A stretch of 64,000 nt of DNA from Batillaria attramentaria (lineage: Eukaryota > Mollusca > Gastropoda > Batillariidae), in NCBI GenBank assembly GCA_018292915.2, contig JACVVK020000497.1:230001-294000 (forward strand), in the 5' to 3' direction. Below the pieces are notes generated by a model. It made no database searches. It saw only the letters and a list, made by a program, of their open reading frames with translations, and was not told where the DNA came from. Positions 57,447 to 64,000 of this stretch are shown here, one piece after another (the first letter of the stretch is position 1; every line of letters starts with the position of its first letter). The position numbers and the translations under genes are program-made.

Positions 57447-57795
57447 GTCATATGATCATTGTACATAGACCGTAGCGTCAATTGAGGTTAATAAAGGAGG
57501 TTTTCATTTTTCGAATCGTGTGTGTTATTTGTCCTGTAATATAATTATATGGGGTACAGTAGCGGAGTACGAAGATTAGCCTTGGTGCCAAGTACCGTGA
57601 CGCTTGCCATGATTTGATATAAGTTGTTTCGTAAAAAGATACACTGAATTGTATTCTGGTCAACTCAATCAGTGTGTTAGTTTCACATTCTCACAGAGAT
57701 TGCGCCACTTCAGTGCGTACATATTTTTGGTCGTAAATAGTTTTACACATTTTCTCGCTATAACATAGTCTTAAATGACGAGGACGTCATTTCAC
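57447..57795 (+). other. 3' untranslated part of the LTR element
   Basis: About 350 bases between the pol stop and the polypurine tract, too short for an envelope gene and without a significant frame. Confidence 0.7.
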
Positions 57796-57809
57796 GAAGG
57801 AGGGGTGAA
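57796..57809 (+). promoter_or_regulatory. Polypurine tract
   Basis: GAAGGAGGGGTGAA, purine except for one T, lies immediately before the 3' LTR. This is the expected plus-strand primer in reverse transcription. Confidence 0.85.
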
Positions 57810-57859
57810 TGTAGCAGAGTGTGTGTGTGTGTGTGCGCGCGCGCGAGAGAGAGAGAGAG

Positions 57860-57893
<34 letters not shown>

Positions 57894-58914
57894 AGAGAGA
57901 GAGCACGAGACCGTTTTGTTATTATGTTGGTTTGGTCTGGATTTTATGTAGGAGTTGTACGTAATAGTGTTAGTCTGAAGCCAAGCTGCACATAACCAGA
58001 GGCAGAGTTGTTTTCTGACAGGGTGTAGTAATTTACATACTGCATAATATTTTTGTGACGTTGTTGCATGTAAAACTTCAAATAAAAGGAAAGTACTTTC
58101 AGGTGACTTATGTACATCCTTCATTTGATAATTATCATGATATTGTCAAATAAAGTAATTGTTAGTATTTAGAGATAATTTATAATTTCCTGTATAGTAT
58201 TTATACCTTTTGTATTTGTAGTATTGTCTGCCCTTGTGTGCAGGCAATAGTAACCGCAACTGTTTTTAGTGAGTAAGCGCATGAGCCTTGTTCACCTATT
58301 GTTGTCAGTACCATGAGCTGTGTATTCAGCCACTTTTTCACCGACGGTCAACCTGCTAGTACATGTTGTCCAGAGTTGCCTGAGATTGAGATTGCACCTT
58401 TATCACACTGATAAGGTACAGACTGCATATTTTGTATTCTCTAGTGTTGCAATTGTCAGGATATTTTTCTACTCTTTTGTAACGATTATTTTTGTATGGT
58501 TTCATTGTTTTCCCACAATTGTAAATGGTATTTGTTCAGTTGGGAGTTGTAATCAGTGGTGGAGAGTTGTAATCAGTTGGTTGTTCAGTGTGAGGAAATA
58601 CCGTATATTGTCTTAGTAGTTAATATTTCTCTTTGATAGTCCTAATTTTAGCTTTATTGCTGTTTCAGGGTGTACTGTACTACTACTGCTACACGCTACA
58701 TAACTATCTACCTAACTAGCTGTATAGCTGTACCTACTACCTACATGCGTACGTGTCCCAGTACGGAGACATAATTGTACAGCGCAATAAAGAGCCAGTA
58801 CCAAGCAACACGCTGCCTCGTTTCACTGGTCGAAAGACTGCATGGTCAGAGAGAACCCCCGGTGGTGTAGTGTGGTGTTCGACATGTATACCCCTGACAC
58901 ACACCCCCGTAACA
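57810..58914 (+). mobile_element. 3' LTR of Ty3/gypsy element, complete
   Basis: 1105 bases opening TGTAGCAGAG and closing GTAACA, i.e. TG...CA termini. The compound microsatellite follows the first ten bases. AATAAA lies at 58786-58791. The flank from 58915 is (TG)n. Confidence 0.95.

Positions 58915-58979
<65 letters not shown>
58915..58979. repeat. (TG)n tract, right flank of the LTR element
   Basis: TG repeats with one GG interruption. The element probably inserted in this microsatellite, giving a TG-type target duplication that cannot be delimited. Confidence 0.85.
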
Positions 58980-58981
<2 letters not shown>

Positions 58982-59044
58982 CCACAATTGCTGTGTCTTT
59001 TATGGTTTTCTCTGGCATTTTTTCCATGCTATTTTTTTCATCTT

Positions 59045-59115
59045 ATTTTTGTTAACTTTGTAAGCGCTTAGAACTCGCTGATTATTATTATTTTTATTAT
59101 TACATGTATTATTCG
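59045..59115 (+). repeat. SINE/LINE-type 3' end with (ATT)n
   Basis: TTTGTAAGCGCTTAGAACTCGCTG followed by ATT units resembles the 3' ends of animal SINEs and LINEs with ATT tails. The body upstream was not recognised. Confidence 0.4.
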
Positions 59116-59431
59116 GCCTCTGTATCTAATCAAAGAGGACAACAGTCCGCGATCCGTCATACTAGTGTAAACAATATACGTCTCCATAGCTATACCCAAA
59201 CTGTACTGCTTGACCCTTCCATACAATGTACCTTCTCACCCGTTTGCATCTGGCGCCACTAACAAAACAATTATCCTGAATCAACTCATTCCCATTTCGC
59301 TGGGTGACGGGGCAAAATTCCCAGCAGACGTGCCACGCCTCCGCTTGTTCCTAGCCTCCCTTCCTACTCTGGGGGATTCCCCCTGGTTAACGGTCGGTAA
59401 AATACTGAACTAATATCCCGATCACTACTCT

Positions 59432-59467
<36 letters not shown>

Positions 59468-59503
59468 ATAGTGATTTAATAATTTCCGACTTTGGTCGTT
59501 ACA

Positions 59504-59534
<31 letters not shown>

Positions 59535-60560
59535 CGAAAGTATATTTGTGCATGTGTATAGGTTTTCGTAAAATTTAAATCTTTCCTATCGTATTTTAAA
59601 CTGATATCAGATTGCCAGATGCGACTTAACTTGAACAAAGTGAATTAAACTGTGTTGTCTTGGCTTCTAGTGAAAAAAAAATGAAATGCATCACCGGAAC
59701 TTCTCTTTGTGCACTTTTTTTCAATCGGTACTATTATCAAAAGGAACTGAACTTAGAATCACAGCCCTGTTGCCTCAGTGGCAGCATTGCAAACGAAGAC
59801 TTAGTGTAACGCACTTCTTACACTGCTTGAAAAGTTACCTTCATGCACTGGCGAATAACTTCCTCAGTATTTGAACTTGAACATAAAACTCCATCCAGTC
59901 CTCATAATAACTGTCTTTTTCTCAGTTAGCTCAAGCCGAGGGAACCGATTTAGCTTTTCCAGTAATTGGTATGATTGCTGTGTACGTGTCTAAACATCCG
60001 TCTTCGAACCACACATCCGCCGCGTCTAAACACAGCAATTTCTCAAAAACATAGCTCCTGGGAGTGAGCCTTTCGGAAAGGAGTCCCTTAACCGAATCTG
60101 ACTGAAGATGATCAAAAGATCAAGCAAGAGCCGTGTCTGACCTTTTCCCGGGCTTTATATCTTTTGATCCGGCCCGGAGGGGGCAACACAAGCTGCAACA
60201 GAAACGCTTATACCACGCCACAACACAACCCAACCCCGGGAAACAGGAAAAATCAATGTAAGAATTGAGTGGGGGGATCTTAGGGACCAAGTAGTGTTAC
60301 AGTGTTAGGGTTACAAACACTACTAGCTGATATCAGCGGAAGGGTTGTTTGTTAAGATTCAGTCAGCGTAACTGTCTGGGTGAATGATGATTTCGTCTGG
60401 GGGGGTCGTCGAACGTGATCTAGAAAAAAAGGGATGAAACGATCGTTAAATCCATAGCGCTTAGGTCCACTGTCCAGATGATGGTACAATTTCCTGAAAA
60501 TCATTATAATCTCCATGCTGGACCTTCGTTGGTTTTTGTTTTTGTTTTTTGTTTTGTTTT
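59116..60560. other. Unrecognised with short microsatellites
   Basis: (GA)n at 59433-59466 and (GT)n at 59503-59531. GATCAAAAGAT near 60110 and its reverse complement near 60165 form a small inverted repeat. No gene seen. Confidence 0.45.
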
Positions 60561-60566
60561 TGTCTT

Positions 60567-60575
60567 TTGTTGTTG

Positions 60576-60607
<32 letters not shown>

Positions 60608-60636
60608 GGTGGTGGTGGTGGTGTGTGTGTGTGTGT

Positions 60637-60695
<59 letters not shown>

Positions 60696-60696
60696 G
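60567..60696. repeat. Compound repeat (TTG)n(GTG)n(TG)n
   Basis: TTG units to about 60592, TGG to 60622, then TG to 60694. Confidence 0.95.
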
Positions 60697-60793
60697 CGGG
60701 AGGAGATGGCGAGTACTTTTATCTTTTTCTTTTCTTTTATCATCTATGTATTTAGTTTGCTATGCTCAGTATGGTCCCGGCTCAAAAGAGATC

Positions 60794-61034
60794 TGATGCC
60801 TTGAGTCTATACAGGTGGTCGACTGATGCCTTGAGTCTATACAGGTGGTTGACTGATGCCTTGAGTCTATACAGGTGGTCGACTGATGCCTTGAGTCTAT
60901 ACAGGTGGTCGACTGATGCCTTGAGTCTATACAGGTGGTCGACTGATGCCTTGAGTCTATACAGCTGGTCGACTGATGCCTTGAGTCTATACAGCTGGTC
61001 GACTGATGCCTTGAGTCTATACAGCTGGTCGACT
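60794..61034. repeat. 30-bp minisatellite, eight units
   Basis: Unit TGATGCCTTGAGTCTATACA plus GGTGGTCGAC. The first five units carry ACAGGTGG and the last three ACAGCTGG. One unit has GGTTGAC instead of GGTCGAC. Because 30 is divisible by three and no frame-closing stop occurs in some phases, open frames of 10-residue repeats appear on both strands. There is no evidence of coding. Confidence 0.95.
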
Positions 61035-61065
61035 GTCCATAATGAAACAGACCCACGTCGTTTAA

Positions 61066-61262
61066 AGAGGTTAATGCTACCATTTCATGCTTACAGATCG
61101 TTCTGAGCTGTTTTCATGGTATCCATCATCACACCACTTAGACACCTGCACAGTGACAGCGTCTGTAATACTGGCACTGAACCAACAGAAGCGTACTCGA
61201 TGACGCGGCGACCACACTGAGCGCTCCAGTAGTGTAACAACAGTCGTAGAATTTGAACGTTC
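61066..61262 (+). repeat. Repeat family C, copy 3
   Basis: Same core blocks as 17029-17225, with GATGACGCGGCGACCACACTGAGCGCTCCAG closest to the 36.3 kb copy. It follows the minisatellite after about 30 bases and has no tRNA-like head. Confidence 0.75.
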
Positions 61263-61995
61263 GACCGCTCGCGCAAAGTGTGAACAAGATTGTATCGCAT
61301 TAAGAGCTGTACTAATCATCAAGATAGAGTATTTCGAGCGCACAGGCGCACTCCCGAGCTACACTGTTCCAAAACATGTTGGCTTAGCAATGGAATTAAT
61401 CCCGTTTATTGCGCTGTCGACACGACCCAAAGACGTCGACGCCCTGTCTAGGTACGCAGTGCGAAAGATAAGCACAGCAATGGCGCGCTTTTGTTAAAAA
61501 TAAATAAATAAATAAAACTAATCAAAAGCGACAGCGATTTGAATAGAACATGGTTAGGGTTTGATGGGGGATTAATGTTAGTGATAGTGTTATAAGGGTT
61601 ACGTCATAATTTTAACCCGCTTTTTTCAAAATAGTGGCCTCGTTCTGATTACTTCGCGCACGTGCATGCTCACACGGGAACGTCTACTTCTTTTGGGTCG
61701 TATCACTCGTCGATTGAACCTAATCCTTCCTAGGTCAATATTTCAAACAGCATGTTCAGAAAATATCGGATAACGCCTGCACACTTTCACCCAGCCTATG
61801 GGAACGGAGAACAAAGGCCATCGATTCGTTACAGGTATGACCCGGACACGCTCGAGGGCACTGCACACACACACACGGCGGTCAAAAGCATACACGGACA
61901 CACACTGTATGAAAGTGCCACCGGGAGCTAGTCAAAATGGCGGATGTTTTCCTGCTGTGACCAAGATTCAAAAGGTTTGACGGTTCCTTTTTTGC
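61263..61995. other. No recognised feature
   Basis: (AAAT)n lies at 61498-61515. Nothing else is named. Confidence 0.4.
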
Positions 61996-61999
61996 TCTT

Positions 62000-62300
62000 T
62001 CGGGGTGAGAGGTGGTCTAATAGATAGCGCGTCGGACAGTGCAACTGAACGGCCGTCACCGCTGTCACGGCGATGAAGCGTGGGTTCGAGCCCAGGTCGA
62101 GCTTGTGATAATTATGTGATACCGTTTTTTCCTGACTACCGGGCTGCTCATCGGGGGTTTCTCTCCGGGTTATCCGGCTTTTCTTCCCCCAACAAAAATC
62201 AGAATTAGGATAGGTATTGGGTTGCGTTACGACGCGCTTCCCTCGGAGGAAGTGACCCGATTTTCCCGTAAAGGGATTATAAAGTAGTTTTAAAAAAAGA
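62000..62300 (+). mobile_element. SINE B-prime copy
   Basis: Head GGTGAGAGGTGGTCTAATAGATAGCGC with GGGTTCGAGCCCAGG as the B box, and an expanded region between the boxes. The core TTTCTCTCCGGGTTATCCGGC is related to SINE B. The end (AGGATAGGTATTGGGTTGCG, GACGCGCTTCCC) differs from SINE B and recurs at 23505-23625. Confidence 0.72.
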
Positions 62301-63060
62301 AGAAGAAGATAATAAAATATGAGTACGCACACGTGTTTACATAATGATAGTTATGTACGCTGTTTTTATGTCGTGTTTATGTACGCGCCCTGAGTTCTTG
62401 CGGGATGGGGCGCCACAAATACCCTTTATTATTATTATTATTACATTCTAGTTAGTGAAAGTCGGTTGCTGTTATTGTTGTTGTTGCTGGTTGTTGTTGT
62501 TGTTGTTGTTGCTTTTTATTGTTTGTTTGGTTTTTGTTGTTGTTGTTGTTGTTTGGGGGGTTACACTTATTGGTTCTGATATAGGCTATAGTGCAATCGA
62601 CCAAAGTTTCCCCTGGCGTTGACGTACGCCGGATAAGCGTACTGAGACTTTAAACGCCATTAGAGTGTAAAGACGGGTGCATGATCATATCAAACGTGTA
62701 GCTTTACTCCAGAGCAGTCGTCATCAACACTTTGAAATCGTACGAACACCAGAAACACTCTACGCCTTCTTGAGTAGTCCCCGTGACCATTGCATTCACT
62801 TTTCATTCTTCGCTACAAAAGGTCACACAAGTATAACAAGATGACGCGAAAACAGCCCAAAGCACGTAGAATCGTTTTTACAGGCACTTGTAGTGCAGAA
62901 ATGATCATTTTCTGAAGTCGTGCATAAAACTCCTCAGGAGAAGAACTAAAATCGAAAGTCGATTCGATAGAACTAGAAGGAAGTTACTAGGGGAGTGTGG
63001 TAAGAGTTGTCTGTGGTTGAGGGGCGAGTGCCAGGTACTGTTTGGTATTACCAGGTACTA
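62301..63060. other. Unrecognised with (ATT)n and (TTG)n
   Basis: A (ATT)n-tailed 3' end (GTACGCGCCCTGAGTTCTTG ... ATT) lies at about 62365-62443, and (TTG)n at 62474-62552. No gene seen to 63060. Confidence 0.5.
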
Positions 63061-63164
63061 CACACACGCACACACACTCCCCCCCCCCCTCTCCTCTCTC
63101 TCTCTCTCTCTCTGGGAAGAGAGAGAAATATAGAGATTGTGTGACAAAAAGAGAGAGAGAGAGA
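63061..63164. repeat. Simple repeats (CA)n, C run, (CT)n, (GA)n
   Basis: Short CA, C, CT and GA blocks that directly border a SINE A. Confidence 0.85.
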
Positions 63165-63168
63165 GAGT

Positions 63169-63336
63169 GAGGGTGGGCGTTAGGAGGTTTAACGTCCTTT
63201 TCCACCACATAGGGCGATGTCAAAGACGGAGCAACGATGAAAAAGCCGGCACAAATATTTGGCTCCAGCCGTGATACGAACTCACGACCCGAGCATTAGA
63301 AGTCCAACGCTCTACCATTCGACCACCCCGGCTCCC
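63169..63336 (-). mobile_element. SINE A copy in microsatellite
   Basis: Complete minus-strand copy with CTTCTAATGCTCGGGTCGTGAG, CCAAATATTTGTGCCGG and a GGACGTTAAACC tail. GTGAG borders both ends. Flanks are (GA)n on one side and (GT)n(GA)n on the other. Confidence 0.9.
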
Positions 63337-63341
63337 CGTGA

Positions 63342-63380
<39 letters not shown>
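63337..63380. repeat. (GT)n(GA)n between two SINE A copies
   Basis: GTGAGTGTGTG then GA units separate two independent, same-orientation SINE A insertions. Confidence 0.92.
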
Positions 63381-63555
63381 GGTGGGTGGGTGTTTGGGAG
63401 TTTAACGTCCTTTTCCACCATATAAGGGTGATATCAAAGACGGGGCAACGAGAAAAAAGGCCAGCACAAATATTTGGCCCCAGCCGGCGGGATTCGAACT
63501 CACGAACGAGCATTGAGAGTCCAACGCTCTACCATTCGGCCACCCCGGCTCCCCT
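63381..63555 (-). mobile_element. SINE A copy in microsatellite
   Basis: Complete minus-strand copy with CTCTCAATGCTCG in the anticodon region and a small CCG duplication in the head. TGAGAGAGAG borders both ends, so the target duplication is itself microsatellite. Confidence 0.9.
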
Positions 63556-63589
<34 letters not shown>

Positions 63590-63925
63590 AATTATATTTG
63601 TCTTTTTAGAATTCCACATGCAACAAAATTTGAATTATCGGACTTCGTCAGTCGGAATTGATCTCAAATCGAGGGGCAGGCGTGAAAACACCCGATTCTC
63701 TCCTTCTTTCAACGACATGCTTGTCCGTGAGTTACTTGTCAGTTCCGAGGCAAGACTCCAGAACGTGTGTTTGTCGTGAGTCCGCGCGTCTGCCTACACA
63801 CAGCCTGTTTGCGCAGCAAAATCCCTCCGCAGGTCAGGACTTGATGAGCCTCGCAGGAGACCGGAAACGAGCATGGGTTGAAAATGTCAAAACACGTGCT
63901 GCTCATCGACAAAACGAGGCTCCAG
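63556..63925. other. (GA)n then unrecognised
   Basis: GA repeats to 63583. The rest is unrecognised. A 92-codon frame at 63658-63936 has no domain. Confidence 0.5.
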
Positions 63926-63994
63926 CCGCATCTTAAGAAAAGGGCATAAGCGCTACGGATTTGATAAACAGCTTAGGCCCTTTTCCAGATGCGG
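63926..63994. other. 69-nt imperfect hairpin
   Basis: Left arm 63926-63951 and right arm 63971-63994 pair as CCGCATCT/AGATGCGG, AAAAGGGC/GCCCTTTT and TAAGC/GCTTA, with a two-base bulge and one mismatch. A 19-base loop separates the arms. It could be a fold-back element end or a small structured RNA. Confidence 0.5.
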
Positions 63995-64000
63995 GCCGGT

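Noticed and set aside
52400..57481. Minus-strand frames of 100-168 codons inside gag and pol
   Set aside because: Shadows of the sense coding sequence with no motifs of their own.
57447..57809. Envelope gene after pol
   Set aside because: Only about 360 bases lie between the pol stop and the 3' LTR and no frame has membrane or glycoprotein features.
58753..59055. 100-codon frame crossing the 3' LTR end
   Set aside because: Runs from LTR sequence into the (TG)n flank. It is an accident of the junction and a near-copy starts at 49778 in the 5' LTR.
60794..61034. CRISPR array
   Set aside because: Units are directly contiguous with no unique spacers, in an animal-type genome. It is a minisatellite.

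Overview
The window looks like non-coding, repeat-packed nuclear DNA from an animal, most likely a mollusc and probably a marine gastropod. That assignment is an inference. It rests on very dense long (CA)n/(CT)n arrays, several families of tRNA-derived SINEs (some with GACGTTAAAC-type tails, others ending in (ATT)n), and a metazoan-type Ty3/gypsy retrotransposon. There is no bacterial-style gene layout, operon, rRNA gene or convincing host protein-coding gene. One short candidate exon (26680-26795, minus strand) is offered with low confidence.

The only large coding unit is a Ty3/gypsy LTR retrotransposon at about 48841-58914. In order it has a 5' LTR (48841-49939), a tRNA-Lys-type primer binding site (49941-49958), a 1.8 kb leader, gag (51780-52940), a short nucleocapsid reading frame with one CCHC knuckle (52780-53046, shifted by one base), pol (53043-57446: protease, reverse transcriptase, RNase H, integrase, acidic tail), a polypurine tract (57796-57809) and a 3' LTR (57810-58914). 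Over 1011 aligned bases outside the LTR microsatellite, the LTRs differ by one substitution and two single-base indels, so the insertion is young. All catalytic residues I could check in protease, RT, RNase H and integrase are present. Two frame breaks flank the nucleocapsid. Each lies in a homopolymer directly before a TGA. The 5' LTR lacks the terminal bases of the 3' LTR, apparently lost where the element sits in a (TG)n tract.

The rest is a mosaic of short mobile elements and simple repeats. SINE A (tRNA-Arg-like head, GGACGTTAAAC tail) occurs about 20 times, and many copies have perfect 10-15 bp target-site duplications. SINE B (another tRNA-like head, (ATT)n end) has two long copies and several partial ones. 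Further repeats, named C to H here, recur two or three times each. Two copies of a palindromic MITE, inverted relative to each other, lie at 6084 and 21211.

The sequence also shows nested insertions (8.7-9.3, 14.0-14.6, 28.8-29.7 and 30.3 kb), tandem duplications (1.06, 10.2, 13.1, 13.75, 15.55, 17.95, 22.5 and 60.8 kb) and two pre-miRNA-sized hairpins (33563-33632 and 63926-63994). Most stretches from 2.2 to 8 kb, 9.3 to 13 kb, 18.4 to 21.2 kb, 23.6 to 27.4 kb, 34 to 36 kb, 38.6 to 41 kb and 59 to 63 kb hold no feature I can name.
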